NCBI GenBank assembly: GCA_964540995.1
Contig: CAZIOU010000010.1
Location: forward strand, 1-48,904
Source: JAZDLR01 sp964540995
GTDB taxonomy: Bacteria; Patescibacteriota; Patescibacteriia; UBA1558; 2-01-FULL-52-15
Length of the DNA: 48,904 nucleotides
Direction: 5' to 3'
A program made the translations under genes and the position numbers. The notes under the pieces are model-generated. The model searched no databases, was not told the origin of the DNA, and saw only the letters and a list, made by a program, of their open reading frames with translations. Of the stretch, positions 7,553 to 16,535 are shown in pieces (position 1 is the stretch's first letter; each line of letters opens with the position of its first letter).

Positions 7553-9463
7553 ATGAATCAACCAACACAACCTCGAGCCTCACGCCCAGGTGGCAGTCAC
7601 CGACATCGCCGCCCAGGTATGGGACGCTCCACCTCCTCCGCTAGCTCACCGTCCACTGGGCGTCCAGCTGCTCAAGGAGCACAACCATCACACCAACTGA
7701 AGAAAATATTTCAGTCTGGTAACACCAATCATCAAACGCAGCGCCCCATGCTGCACAAGTCCGCTCCGCAGCCTCGCACCGGAGTACATCACGCTGGCGT
7801 CGATCGTGGCAAACTATTAGTCATCCCGCTGGGCGGTAATGAAGAAGTCGGTCGCAACATGACCATCTTCCAATACGAAAGCGATATCATCATCCTCGAT
7901 ATGGGTCTGCAATGGCCAGAAGAAGATATGCCTGGTATCGATTACATCATTCCTAATATCGAATACCTCAAAGGCAAAGAACGAATGATCCGTGGCGTCA
8001 TCATTACTCATGGTCACTATGATCACATCGGTGCTATCCCTCATCTCATTCCTCGTCTGGGTAATCCTACGATCTACGGCACTCCGTTAACCTTAGGTAT
8101 TATCGCCAATCGACAAGAAGATTTCAAAAACGTTCCTCTCAATCTACAATCGATCGAGAAAGACAGTATTTTGCAATTAGGTAAATTCCGCATTTCCTTC
8201 TTCGGTGTTTCTCACAATATTCCAGCTGCGGTCGGAGCTGTGATCGAGACTCCGGTGGGAACCATCATGCATACCGGAGACTTCAAGCTCGACCCCAAAG
8301 CTTCCGGTGACGCACCAGCCGAAATCGATAAGGTGAGACAGTGGGGCAAGAAAGGTATCTTGGCCTTGATGGCTGATAGTACCAACGCGCCTCAAGCTGG
8401 TCGCCAATTAACTGAAGGTGACATCCAAGGCAACATCGATGAGATTTTGGCCAAAGCCGCCGGTCGTGTCATCCTCGGAACCTTCGCCTCATTGCTCAAC
8501 CGTATCCAACAGATCATCTGGGCAGCGGAACGCTTGAATAAGAAAGTTATCATCGAAGGCTACAGCATGAAGCGAAATATGGAATTAGCTCAAGCGCTAG
8601 GTTATATGCATGTGAAGAAAGATACGATCATCCAGCTTAAAGACATGAAAAGCTATCCTGATAATCGTATTATTATCATCTGTACCGGAGCCCAAGGCGA
8701 AGACCAGGCTGTTATGATGCGTATCGCTACCCGCGAACATCGCAGTCTCCGTCTGGAGAAAGGCGATACGGTCGTCTTCTCCTCCTCCGTCATCCCTGGT
8801 AATGAACGTTCTGTCCAGAAGCTGAAAGATATTATCTATCGACAAGATGCTGAAGTTATTCACTATCAGATGATGGACGTCCACGCTGGTGGTCACGCCC
8901 GTCAAGAAGATTTGGCTGAAGTAATTGAAATGGTTAAACCGAAGTATCATATTCCTGTCTATGGTAACCACTCCTTCTTGCGCATTCACGCCAAGATCGC
9001 CAAGGCTGCCGGAGTACCAGAGAAAAATGTCTTCGTAGCTGATAACGGACAAATTATTGAATTCACCAAACAAGGTGGACGTCTGACGCCGAAGAAAGTT
9101 CCGTCTGACTATGTCTTCGTCGATGGTCTCGGTGTCGGTGATGTCTCCCATGTCGTTATTCGCGACCGTCAGATGATGGCCGAAGATGGTATGGTCGTTG
9201 TCATTGCCACCATTGCTGGCAAGACGGGCCGTATGACCCATTCACCTGATATTATCTCCCGTGGCTTCATCTACATGAAAGAGAATAAACAGCTGGTAGA
9301 ACAAATTCGTAATAAGATCAAAACCATCATCAATGAAACCGATCCTAAGCTCGGTGCCAGTGATGATTATCTCAAAGATAAAGTGCGTAACGACCTTGGT
9401 CAATTCATCTATTCCAAGACTAAGCGTCGTCCGATGATCCTGCCGGTTATTATAGAAGTCTAG
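7553..9463 (+). CDS. rnj: Ribonuclease J
   Basis: A 636-aa metallo-beta-lactamase/beta-CASP nuclease with 5'-3' exo- and endoribonuclease activity in mRNA decay and RNA maturation. An 80-residue low-complexity N-terminus rich in Q, P, R, S and H precedes the core. The metal motif is HGHYDH at 153-158, with downstream HTGDFKLD and GCTGAQGE-type beta-CASP segments (seen as ICTGAQGE) and a DVHAGGHA motif. The C-terminus is the normal RNase J domain. The N-terminal tail resembles disordered RNA-binding extensions; that is inference. The ATG lies 2 bp after the preceding stop with no Shine-Dalgarno, so translational coupling is likely. Confidence 0.93.
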   Translation: MNQPTQPRASRPGGSHRHRRPGMGRSTSSASSPSTGRPAAQGAQPSHQLKKIFQSGNTNHQTQRPMLHKSAPQPRTGVHHAGVDRGKLLVIPLGGNEEVGRNMTIFQYESDIIILDMGLQWPEEDMPGIDYIIPNIEYLKGKERMIRGVIITHGHYDHIGAIPHLIPRLGNPTIYGTPLTLGIIANRQEDFKNVPLNLQSIEKDSILQLGKFRISFFGVSHNIPAAVGAVIETPVGTIMHTGDFKLDPKASGDAPAEIDKVRQWGKKGILALMADSTNAPQAGRQLTEGDIQGNIDEILAKAAGRVILGTFASLLNRIQQIIWAAERLNKKVIIEGYSMKRNMELAQALGYMHVKKDTIIQLKDMKSYPDNRIIIICTGAQGEDQAVMMRIATREHRSLRLEKGDTVVFSSSVIPGNERSVQKLKDIIYRQDAEVIHYQMMDVHAGGHARQEDLAEVIEMVKPKYHIPVYGNHSFLRIHAKIAKAAGVPEKNVFVADNGQIIEFTKQGGRLTPKKVPSDYVFVDGLGVGDVSHVVIRDRQMMAEDGMVVVIATIAGKTGRMTHSPDIISRGFIYMKENKQLVEQIRNKIKTIINETDPKLGASDDYLKDKVRNDLGQFIYSKTKRRPMILPVIIEV

Positions 9464-9483
9464 TGCATTAGAATAGGCACATA

Positions 9484-9625
9484 AAAACAGCACCACCTAC
9501 TGTCATCCCGAGTCGAGCTCTGCTCGACGTGGGGATCCCACTGCAAGATCCGCTCGATATGGGATTGCTTCTCCCGCCAGAGCGGGATCGCAATGACAGA
9601 CAAAGAGGTTGGCGCTGTTTTATTT
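9484..9625. terminator. Bidirectional terminator with palindromic elements in its loop
   Basis: AAAACAGCaCC (9484-9494) pairs with GGcGCTGTTTT (9611-9621), giving T-runs on both strands for the convergent rnj and dehydrogenase genes. The 116-nt loop holds a GTCATCCCGAG element with a GTCGAGC/GCTCGAC hairpin (9512-9528) and half a GATTGCTTC...TCGCAATGAC element (9562-9599) with its own CCCGC/GCGGG hairpin. Confidence 0.65.
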
Positions 9626-10651
9626 TATCTGATTATCCAATTTCTTCTTGGCAATAAACTGTTCAATATTGTGTACGGTGGTATCGAGGATACGCTCCAC
9701 TGCTTCTTTGCTGTTGAAGGCATTGTGAGGCGTCAGGACAACTTTGTCAGAATGCATCAAAATATGATTCTCCATATTGACTTTGAGATCTTTCTTACTG
9801 AAATCAACTGACAACATCTCGGCTTCTTCTTTGATATACTGCTCTCCTTCCAAGACATCTAAGCCCAAGCCATCGACTTTGCCTGATTGTAACGCTTTGA
9901 CCATGGCGGTTGTATCGATCAATCCTCCGCGGGCAGTATTGATCAATATCACACCTTGTTTCATCTGCTTGAAGCTAGCAGCATTGATCAGATGATGAGT
10001 TTGTTTGGTATAAGGAGCGTGCAGGGTAATGATGTCTGCTTCTTTGAGCAGTGCTGACAAGGTCAAATATTTAAAACCCAATTTCTTGGCAGCAGCTTTG
10101 TCTGGGTAAGCATCATAAGCCACAATATTCATCTCAAATCCTTGAGCCATACGGATCACGTGACGGCCGATGTGCCCTGTTCCCACTACTCCCAACGTCT
10201 TGCCTTTGAGATCGCGGCCTTGCAACTCTAGATTAGAGAAATTTCCTCGAGCCGTACGTTCATAGGATTGATGTATTCTCCGAGTAATCGATAAGATCAA
10301 AGCCATAGCGTGTTCGGCGACAGTATTCTCTCCATAGAAGGGCACATTACAGACAGCTACTTCGTGCGCTTTGGCTGCCTTGAGATCAATATGATCGTAG
10401 CCAGTCGACATGGTAGTGATCAGTCGAAGTCGGGGTAAATGAGATAAAGCATGACGATTGACCTGGCTACCGATAAATACTCCGAGGATGTCAGTGTCTT
10501 TGGCTGCTTCCAACACCTCTTCCGTTACACACTCAGGGAAGAAACGTAATTTATGATTTTCTCGCCTCGTCTTCGACTTGTCGAAGCGGGTCAGCTTGGC
10601 GCGCAAATAGTCTTGCTGCCATTTCTCTGTTTCGAAGAAAGTTATATTCAT
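9620..10651 (-). CDS. D-2-hydroxyacid (D-lactate type) dehydrogenase
   Basis: A 343-aa NAD-dependent 2-hydroxyacid dehydrogenase. The coenzyme motif is GTGHIGRHV (about 158-166). The family Arg, Glu and His are seen in NTARGGLID, LDVLEGEQ and LTPHNAFN. The C-terminal layout and the ANFS-LEL-GRDLKGKTLGV segment resemble LdhA-type D-lactate dehydrogenases. A fermentative role, reducing pyruvate to D-lactate to regenerate NAD+, is plausible; substrate specificity cannot be proved from sequence. The ATG at 10651 is chosen because the upstream in-frame start at 10690 overlaps the promoter. No Shine-Dalgarno is seen. Confidence 0.85.
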   Translation of the reverse strand: MNITFFETEKWQQDYLRAKLTRFDKSKTRRENHKLRFFPECVTEEVLEAAKDTDILGVFIGSQVNRHALSHLPRLRLITTMSTGYDHIDLKAAKAHEVAVCNVPFYGENTVAEHAMALILSITRRIHQSYERTARGNFSNLELQGRDLKGKTLGVVGTGHIGRHVIRMAQGFEMNIVAYDAYPDKAAAKKLGFKYLTLSALLKEADIITLHAPYTKQTHHLINAASFKQMKQGVILINTARGGLIDTTAMVKALQSGKVDGLGLDVLEGEQYIKEEAEMLSVDFSKKDLKVNMENHILMHSDKVVLTPHNAFNSKEAVERILDTTVHNIEQFIAKKKLDNQIK

Positions 10652-10661
10652 AGTTGGTATA

Positions 10662-10691
10662 AGTATAGCAAACCCCGTTAGAAGTGTCATT
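10662..10691 (-). promoter_or_regulatory. Dehydrogenase promoter
   Basis: Minus strand ATGACA (10691-10686), 18-bp spacer, TATACT (10667-10662). The start codon is 10 nt after the -10 box, so the mRNA is nearly leaderless. The -35 box lies inside the loop of the dyad at 10673-10714. Confidence 0.5.
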
Positions 10692-10714
10692 TGAATTTAA
10701 ATTTCTAACGGGGA
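10673..10714. promoter_or_regulatory. Promoter-proximal dyad, site B
   Basis: CCCCGTTAGAA (10673-10683) and TTCTAACGGGG (10704-10714) lie between divergent genes. Eleven bases later comes a TTGACA (10726-10731), with a weak -10 about 17 bp on, for the downstream orphan gene. Confidence 0.5.
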
Positions 10715-10858
10715 AAAATCGTCGTTGACATAACCACACAGATTCAGTAGGGTGCATCTACGTTCCTTTACATCGCCCTGATTGGAGAGTTGCAGCTGCA
10801 GCCCAGCCAATCTTGGCACTTCGCTGATAGGACTTTGAGCCTATGAGCTGGAGGGTAT

Positions 10859-11752
10859 ATGGCCAAAAAGTTTGACCCCAATGTTGATCTAGAAAAGATA
10901 CTGCCTCTTACATGGGGGCAACTAGCAGCTGGTCTACTGGCTATCGTGATGCTATTGGTCATGTCATGCATGCTTGGAGTGGTGATATTCATCCCCTCAT
11001 TACGACGACCTGACTTTGGCATTACCCAATGGATCGCTGTGATCGTCGGATCGATTGCCTTGTTGACTATGGCAGTAATAGCGATAATCTCGATCATCAA
11101 CCGTAATGTCATTGGCAAGGAGTGCACTGTAGGCATCGCATCGATACATAACGGTGGGTATCATTTCCACCGTGCAGGTCTTCTCATGACTGACAAACAG
11201 CGACCCTTGATCATCTACTCTCACGTGAGATTGGGTGGGTGGGGCAACAGCAAACGACTGTTCCCAATCTATTGTCTTGGTACGGGCAGTGAGACCGAGC
11301 AAACCATCTCACCGAGTCTACGTGTTACTGCTGACGGCCGGTTTGAACTGGTCCAAATGCAATCCAAGACTTGCATCGGTGGACCCTTATACAGCCTGTT
11401 AGTTCACGCCTTCCATAATGCCGGTGGCTTCGATGTATTCGGAGCTCAAACTGCTCTCAATCAATCGAAAAATGAAGTTGCTACGCTGCGTCGTCGGCTT
11501 GACTGGTTGGGTGTACCACTGGTCGCGATCAAGCATCGACTGGAAACTCTGAAACCGGCATACCAGTCCCCACACGGTAAGGTAACAGCCGATCTCTGCC
11601 ATATTGCCTTGGAGAATATTCCTACTGATATGGCTGATGAATGGCTCACCAAGGCACAGGAACGTTTTTCTAATTACTTCCAGCCGTGGAAAAAGGGCCA
11701 GCCCAAAGTGACCGCTGACACACCAGCTCCGTCAGCTGAAGTCACAACGTAA
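10859..11752 (+). CDS. Orphan membrane protein (297 aa)
   Basis: No family recognised. Two transmembrane helices lie near residues 20-45 and 58-80, followed by a roughly 210-residue, probably cytoplasmic domain with mixed beta/alpha character and a Pro/Thr/Ala tail. The start has a GGAGGG site immediately upstream. It is a single gene: a TTGACA lies at 10726-10731 and a hairpin terminator follows. It belongs to the orphan set of this window (promoter, ribosome site and terminator per gene). The function cannot be inferred. Confidence 0.75.
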   Translation: MAKKFDPNVDLEKILPLTWGQLAAGLLAIVMLLVMSCMLGVVIFIPSLRRPDFGITQWIAVIVGSIALLTMAVIAIISIINRNVIGKECTVGIASIHNGGYHFHRAGLLMTDKQRPLIIYSHVRLGGWGNSKRLFPIYCLGTGSETEQTISPSLRVTADGRFELVQMQSKTCIGGPLYSLLVHAFHNAGGFDVFGAQTALNQSKNEVATLRRRLDWLGVPLVAIKHRLETLKPAYQSPHGKVTADLCHIALENIPTDMADEWLTKAQERFSNYFQPWKKGQPKVTADTPAPSAEVTT

Positions 11753-11756
11753 TTAC

Positions 11757-11790
11757 ATCCCCCTTTCGCCTTCGTGCGGAAGGGGGATTT
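11757..11790 (+). terminator. Terminator after the 297-aa orphan gene
   Basis: ATCCCCCTT (11757-11765) pairs with AAGGGGGAT (11780-11788). The T tract is short (TTCAATATT). Confidence 0.65.
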
Positions 11791-11804
11791 CAATATTATT
11801 AAAA

Positions 11805-11833
11805 TTGACAATACACTGGAATATCTATAGTCT
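11805..11833 (+). promoter_or_regulatory. Promoter of the 193-aa orphan gene
   Basis: TTGACA (11805-11810), 17-bp spacer, TAGTCT (11828-11833), with an overlapping TATAGT at 15 bp. Confidence 0.55.
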
Positions 11834-11884
11834 GACAACGATACAAGTCCTTTTCACTTCCACCGAATTTAGCCGGAGGTAACC

Positions 11885-12466
11885 ATGTCCAATCTCCAGA
11901 GTCAATCCAGTATAGGACTACTACTATATCTCGCTGGACTGTGTGGTTTACTGGCTCTTTGCTACTTCAAACTATTGAAGAAATATAGTTGGAACAAGGT
12001 TCTAAAAGGACTACTCATCGCTAGCTCACTTTTGATCACAATCGGACTGTCTGTCATTGTCTATGACAACCTCTATCTCGGATGGCAAGTCGTGGTGCGG
12101 TGTGGCCTCTTAGTGATTATTAGCGTCGTCATTTTGTTGTGGTTTATGATGGTTATGTTACTAGTAACGAAGCTGGTCGATAGGCTGATAACAATACTAG
12201 AGAAAGTACTATCGAAACCACTTCAATGGGTTATCGACCGAGCCTTCTCAACTAGACGCCGAGCCGGCTTCAGCTCTATGGTGATTGGCCTGTTGGGCAT
12301 CGCAATACAAAGAGTACATAGCCGCATCATAGGTGATCAGCAAGATAATTTCGCCATCAATGTTGCGAGTGTATTATGTTTGCTGCTCATAGTTTATGGC
12401 TTGATTTTTCTGCTGATGGGAATTTTCGGAACTAATGAACTTTCCCAATCAGAACAGAAAACCTAG
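11885..12466 (+). CDS. Orphan polytopic membrane protein (193 aa)
   Basis: No family recognised. Hydropathy by eye gives four to five helices (about 8-24, 38-58, 64-92, 135-150 and 158-180) separated by short basic loops, so it is almost certainly an integral membrane protein. A GGAGGT site lies five bases upstream of the ATG. It has its own promoter at 11805-11833 and a strong terminator directly after the stop. No catalytic motif is visible. Confidence 0.75.
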   Translation: MSNLQSQSSIGLLLYLAGLCGLLALCYFKLLKKYSWNKVLKGLLIASSLLITIGLSVIVYDNLYLGWQVVVRCGLLVIISVVILLWFMMVMLLVTKLVDRLITILEKVLSKPLQWVIDRAFSTRRRAGFSSMVIGLLGIAIQRVHSRIIGDQQDNFAINVASVLCLLLIVYGLIFLLMGIFGTNELSQSEQKT

Positions 12467-12476
12467 CTATCAATCG

Positions 12477-12507
12477 CGCCCGTCAGAACTTTTCTGACGG
12501 GCTTTTT
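12477..12507 (+). terminator. Strong intrinsic terminator
   Basis: GCCCGTCAGA and TCTGACGGGC flank a short loop and are followed by TTTTTCTT. It separates this gene from convergent murI. Confidence 0.9.
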
Positions 12508-12508
12508 C

Positions 12509-13294
12509 TTATAACTTTATTTGTTGCGAATTGATTGCTTGACCAAAATATTTAGTAGCCGAACGATTAAAACTTTCTGGCTCACCTGTTGTCAAAATCC
12601 TCACTGTTCCTTTCTTTATCAGAATTTGCTCTATCTCTGGATGACGCTGGAGATAGTTTTGTAGTTTGGTAGCAACTATAGATCCAGAGTCAAAACAGGT
12701 AATCTTTGGGCCGAGGTAGCGTTTAATTGTCTGAGCGACGAAACTGTAATGCGTACAGCCGAGAATCAAAGTGTTGATGTTATACGACTTCAATTTCAAA
12801 ATATATTTCTTGATAATACGTCGGGCTGAAACGGAGCGTTCTTGTCCGTTTTCGATCAGTGGAACTAATAGCGGTGTGGCGAGTTGAATGACATCAGTTT
12901 TAGGCGCAAGCTTCTGTATTTCCCGACGATAGCTGTTGGACTGTACTGTGCTCGCCGTAGCGATGACACCAACCCTAGAAGCTCCGGTAGCCACCGCTGC
13001 TTCTGCCAAGGGTATCAACACACCGAGAATCTTCCGCTGGGGATAGTCAGCTTGCAATTGACGCAAAGCTTCGGCTGAAGCTGTGTTGCAGGCTAAGATT
13101 ACCAGGCAGCAACCATGGTCAAAAAGGTAATCAACCGCTTCTCGGGTATAACGATAAATAGTTGCCTGATCCTTATCACCATAAGGCGCCCGAGCATTGT
13201 CTCCCAGATACAAATAATCGTACTGCGGAAGCAGACGAATAAATTCTTTTAGCACTGTCAGGCCGCCGAGGCCAGAATCGAAAACTCCAATCAT
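12509..13294 (-). CDS. murI: Glutamate racemase
   Basis: A 261-aa cofactor-independent racemase that makes D-glutamate for peptidoglycan. Catalytic features: DSG at 6-8, C69 in LACNTASAEA, and C180/H182 in LGCTHYSF, the two cysteine bases of the family. Length is typical. ATG start without a Shine-Dalgarno. It lies downstream of the phosphohexomutase and bactofilin-like genes in the same orientation, separated by a palindromic word array. Its presence implies the cell makes or remodels a peptidoglycan wall. Confidence 0.93.
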   Translation of the reverse strand: MIGVFDSGLGGLTVLKEFIRLLPQYDYLYLGDNARAPYGDKDQATIYRYTREAVDYLFDHGCCLVILACNTASAEALRQLQADYPQRKILGVLIPLAEAAVATGASRVGVIATASTVQSNSYRREIQKLAPKTDVIQLATPLLVPLIENGQERSVSARRIIKKYILKLKSYNINTLILGCTHYSFVAQTIKRYLGPKITCFDSGSIVATKLQNYLQRHPEIEQILIKKGTVRILTTGEPESFNRSATKYFGQAINSQQIKL

Positions 13295-13314
13295 TAATTA
13301 GTATAAAGTAGTAT

Positions 13315-13352
13315 GTATGAAGTATGAAGTTACCATACTTCATACTTCATAC
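13315..13352. repeat. Palindromic GTATGAA word array
   Basis: GTATGAAGTATGAAGT (13315-13330), 6-nt loop, ACTTCATACTTCATAC (13337-13352). Each arm repeats a GTATGAA word, and flanking copies (AGTATGTATGAAG, CATACCTTATACATC) are degenerate. It fills the murI/phosphohexomutase gap. Confidence 0.75.
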
Positions 13353-13368
13353 CTTATACATCACATAT

Positions 13369-14730
13369 TCAACTTCTTATTAGGTTCAAAACTTCGTCCC
13401 GCTTCTCCTCCATCAATTCCCTACTGGTCGCTTCCAGATTCAAACGAATGACCGGCGTGGTATTGGACTTACGGACATTGAACCACCAATCAGCGTATTC
13501 CACGGTCACACCATCGAGGAAAGAAATCTTGGCGTCGTGATAAGTAGCTACAACCGTATCGAGGATAGCTTGGGTATCGCTGACTTCATTATTGATTTCA
13601 CCGGAGGAATAATATTTTTGAAACGGTTTAGCGTAGTCAGCCATTGACTGACCACTGAGAGTCAAGGCTCGCAAGAGCTTAACGATAACGATCAACGGTA
13701 CTTCGAAGAAACCAAATTCTTGTCGCAAGAAGAAATGCCCCGAAGACTCTCCGGCGAAATAAACTCCTTCGCGGATTGACTGCTCCTTGATCAATGAATG
13801 TCCAACTTTGGTTACGACTGGCGTGCCGCCGCAGGCGATAATAGTATCGGCTGTAATTTTGCCGGGACGAATATCATAGCCAATCTTGGATCCAGGTTCT
13901 TCAGCTAAGAAAATCTGCGCCAGCATCGCACGGACAATACCTGGTTCGATAACTTGTCCAGTATTATCGACAAAAAAAACTCGGTCGCCGTCGCCATCGG
14001 TAGCAATACCCAGATCAGCCCGTTCATGTATCACGCGCTCCTCTAAGGGACGAATATTTTCTGGTTTCAGAGGGTCAGCTTCGTGATTGGGGAATGTGCC
14101 ATCCAGCTCCCAATTCATCCGCACCAATTCGCATTGCTTCAAATGACGAAACAAGGCGTCGAGATAGTGCGCTCCCATACCATTGGCAGTATCAGCCACG
14201 ATTTTCAACGGTTTGATCTCTGACAAGTCGCGTCCAGCCACCTCAATTTTGACCTCATCTTTGACACAACCTTCATGGACAGTGACTTTACCGGAGAAAG
14301 ATGCAGCCGGCCTGACATTCTGCTCCATCATCGCTAACAATTCTTCTAGTCCACTATCACCGCTAATCGGTAAAGCTCGTTCTTTGATCAATTTAAAACC
14401 ATTATACTTAGCAGGATTATGTGAAGCCGATACCATGATACCTCCGTCATACCCGAAATAAGCGACAGCAAAATAAAAAGTTGGTGTAGACACCAAACCA
14501 ACATCAATTACTTCAGCACCTTGAGCTACCATGCCCCGCACCAAAGCTGCTTGTAATTGCGGTGAGGTAACCCGCATATCACGACCGACTACCAGACGTA
14601 ATTGTCGCTTAGGAAAAGCTGTCTGTCTCCACGAGACGAAAGCATGACCGAGACGCTCAGCGAAGTCTTCGGTTATGACATCCGTCAACCCGCGAAAATC
14701 ATAGGATTTAGTCAGGCCTTGTGTATTCAC
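13369..14730 (-). CDS. manB: Phosphomannomutase/phosphoglucomutase
   Basis: A 453-aa alpha-D-phosphohexomutase that interconverts hexose 6- and 1-phosphates for nucleotide-sugar and surface-glycan synthesis. Motifs: phosphoserine loop SASHNP (S103), metal-binding DGDGDR near 240, sugar-binding GESSGHFF near 325, and a C-terminal phosphate-binding domain (TPVIRLNLEA). The GTG start overlaps the stop of the upstream gene in a GTGA, so the two are co-translated. Phosphomannomutase and phosphoglucomutase activities cannot be separated by sequence; bifunctional enzymes are common. manB is used as a family symbol. Confidence 0.88.
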   Translation of the reverse strand: MNTQGLTKSYDFRGLTDVITEDFAERLGHAFVSWRQTAFPKRQLRLVVGRDMRVTSPQLQAALVRGMVAQGAEVIDVGLVSTPTFYFAVAYFGYDGGIMVSASHNPAKYNGFKLIKERALPISGDSGLEELLAMMEQNVRPAASFSGKVTVHEGCVKDEVKIEVAGRDLSEIKPLKIVADTANGMGAHYLDALFRHLKQCELVRMNWELDGTFPNHEADPLKPENIRPLEERVIHERADLGIATDGDGDRVFFVDNTGQVIEPGIVRAMLAQIFLAEEPGSKIGYDIRPGKITADTIIACGGTPVVTKVGHSLIKEQSIREGVYFAGESSGHFFLRQEFGFFEVPLIVIVKLLRALTLSGQSMADYAKPFQKYYSSGEINNEVSDTQAILDTVVATYHDAKISFLDGVTVEYADWWFNVRKSNTTPVIRLNLEATSRELMEEKRDEVLNLIRS

Positions 14731-15839
14731 GAGCGTTTAATCTTAAGTTGTGACGATTGCCACCAGCTGCCCCACACCAAGATAACTAACAATAGATAGA
14801 GCAAAGGTCCGATGAACGGCAAATTGATCAGGCTCAAGAAAATAATCGAACCAACAACCACGATTACTAGCTTAGAACTTTGGAGACGACGACTCATCAA
14901 ACCGACCACTACTTGTCCGATAGCGATCACTGCCCACGGAGCAAACAGCAATAATCCCAAACCATAGAGCGCAAGCACGAAGAGTGCCAACGGTATACCG
15001 ATAAGGGTAACGGCAATCAGGACAGCGCACAACGGCAATAACAAGAGAAGTAAAATTCCGGACCAGATAGCTGCACCAGTTCGTTGCTGCATAGTGACGA
15101 TGACACGATCGAAGAAGCTACCCCCTACCCACCAGAAGATCCAGCTCAACAAACCTAGACCAATCAAACTAATAATCATCAGTATCCACTTTGATAGTGA
15201 GATTGGTTGATTCTCGGCGCTCGTGGCTTGCTTAGCGTATTGATGCCATGTCACTTGACCGCCAATCTGGGCATGGGTGGCCGGAGTTGCTTCACGATAA
15301 GCATAGTAATCAACTGCTCCATTGATATGGGCTGTTGAAGCTATCTGTAAACCAGAAGAGAAGTCATTGTGTACGCGAACGTTAACGTTACGGCCCACAG
15401 AATTAGCCAAGACGACCGACGAATAAACACCATCAACGTCAGCACCAACCGATCCAACCAAAGTACAATAGGTTGAGACGCCACTAATTGAACGCCCCAC
15501 CTTGCCCGTATCTGACAGGTCAAAGGCATCCGCCACAAATGAGACATTTCCCTCGACTGAACCACTGATAATGATTTTCTGCGCTACTGCCCGCAGGTCA
15601 CCCCGAACCACACCATCGATAATGACTTCCTGAGCAATTACGAGCACATCACCTTGAATCTGTCCACTGATGCGAGCGGTCTGACCAACGATATAGACGT
15701 CACCATCAACCGTATTGTCGATAGTTATTACATTACCAGCACGATACATATTGCCAGAGACAGAAGCGGTTGCTTGCGCGCCAGCCAGCTGCGGCCAGAT
15801 GATAGCCAACGCGGCGACAATAAGCCAGAAGAATTTCAT
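14727..15839 (-). CDS. Exported bactofilin-like polymer-forming protein with C-terminal membrane domain
   Basis: 370 aa. A signal peptide (MKFFWLIVAALAI, cleavage near AGAQA) is followed by about 160 residues of bactofilin-type beta-helix repeats (G-x-V-x-GDV pattern: VDGDVYIVGQ, IQGDVLVIAQ, VRGDLRAVAQ, VEGNVSFVAD). A linker of about 30 residues leads to four or five transmembrane helices. Cytoplasmic bactofilins lack a signal peptide, so here the polymer-forming domain should face outward. A role in envelope structure fits the coupled sugar-phosphate mutase gene and murI. No Shine-Dalgarno is seen. Localisation is inference. Confidence 0.8.
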   Translation of the reverse strand: MKFFWLIVAALAIIWPQLAGAQATASVSGNMYRAGNVITIDNTVDGDVYIVGQTARISGQIQGDVLVIAQEVIIDGVVRGDLRAVAQKIIISGSVEGNVSFVADAFDLSDTGKVGRSISGVSTYCTLVGSVGADVDGVYSSVVLANSVGRNVNVRVHNDFSSGLQIASTAHINGAVDYYAYREATPATHAQIGGQVTWHQYAKQATSAENQPISLSKWILMIISLIGLGLLSWIFWWVGGSFFDRVIVTMQQRTGAAIWSGILLLLLLPLCAVLIAVTLIGIPLALFVLALYGLGLLLFAPWAVIAIGQVVVGLMSRRLQSSKLVIVVVGSIIFLSLINLPFIGPLLYLLLVILVWGSWWQSSQLKIKRS

Positions 15840-15872
15840 ATCTAATAGTATAGCAAGGAAAACAGCCTCCGA

Positions 15873-16535
15873 CTATAACTTGGAGGCCGTAGTAATATAG
15901 TTATGGCGAATCACTCGAGTCTCAATATCAGTAAATCCAGCTGACTGCAGCAGATGATGTAATTCGTGTGTCGTGAAAGCGTGATAGTAGCGAGGAAACT
16001 GATTGTTCCAGGTGATGAAGGTATCATTCCACACTATCTTATGTGGCCACCAGCGGATAAAAGCTGGTAGATACCGTCGTTGCCATAGTCGCCAATTGGT
16101 CATCGCGAGTTTTCCGCCTGGCTTCAGTCCCTGATAGATGCGACGCAATACATCGGCTCGCTCCGCGACAGTAATAATATGATGAAAGGAAGCAACTGCA
16201 ATAACACGATCCCAGCGAGCCTGACCGAAATCAAAATCTTCCATAGTACCAGTCGCAAATCGTGCTTCAGGAAAAGCGCTGCGCGCCTGGTCCAATAGAG
16301 CTTGATTACGATCAAGTCCTAAATAGTCAAAATTGACTGTTGGTGCTGCTTTTAGTAATCTGCCATTACCACAGCCTAGGTCGAGGACGCTACAGCCTTC
16401 CAAGATAGTATCGGCCGCAACTTGGAGTTCTGGCGTGATATTCTGCCTAGTCTTATCAAAATCACTAGCAATAGACTCATAGCTCTGGCGCAATGAGTCC
16501 TCAATCCACTGCTTCTTAGTCTTTATGTCTGACAT
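15873..16535 (-). CDS. Class I SAM-dependent methyltransferase
   Basis: A 220-aa Rossmann-fold methyltransferase. Motif I is VLDLGCGNGRLL, followed by the acidic residue of motif II (YLGLDRN), then FATGTMEDFDF and a post-I strand (WDRVIAVASFHHI). A C-terminal LKPGGKLAMTNW segment is typical of the UbiE/tRNA methyltransferase 8-like group. The substrate is unknown; a yeast Trm9-like wobble-uridine methyltransferase is one possibility, attractive beside elp3, since Trm9-type enzymes finish the Elp3-initiated modification. The start is taken at the MSDI codon in the palindrome shared with elp3, not nine codons upstream inside elp3. Confidence 0.82.
   Translation of the reverse strand: MSDIKTKKQWIEDSLRQSYESIASDFDKTRQNITPELQVAADTILEGCSVLDLGCGNGRLLKAAPTVNFDYLGLDRNQALLDQARSAFPEARFATGTMEDFDFGQARWDRVIAVASFHHIITVAERADVLRRIYQGLKPGGKLAMTNWRLWQRRYLPAFIRWWPHKIVWNDTFITWNNQFPRYYHAFTTHELHHLLQSAGFTDIETRVIRHNYITTASKL

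Noticed and set aside
8597..9241. 214-codon antisense ORF within rnj
   Set aside because: The plus-strand frame encodes conserved RNase J motifs throughout; no promoter or SD serves the antisense frame.
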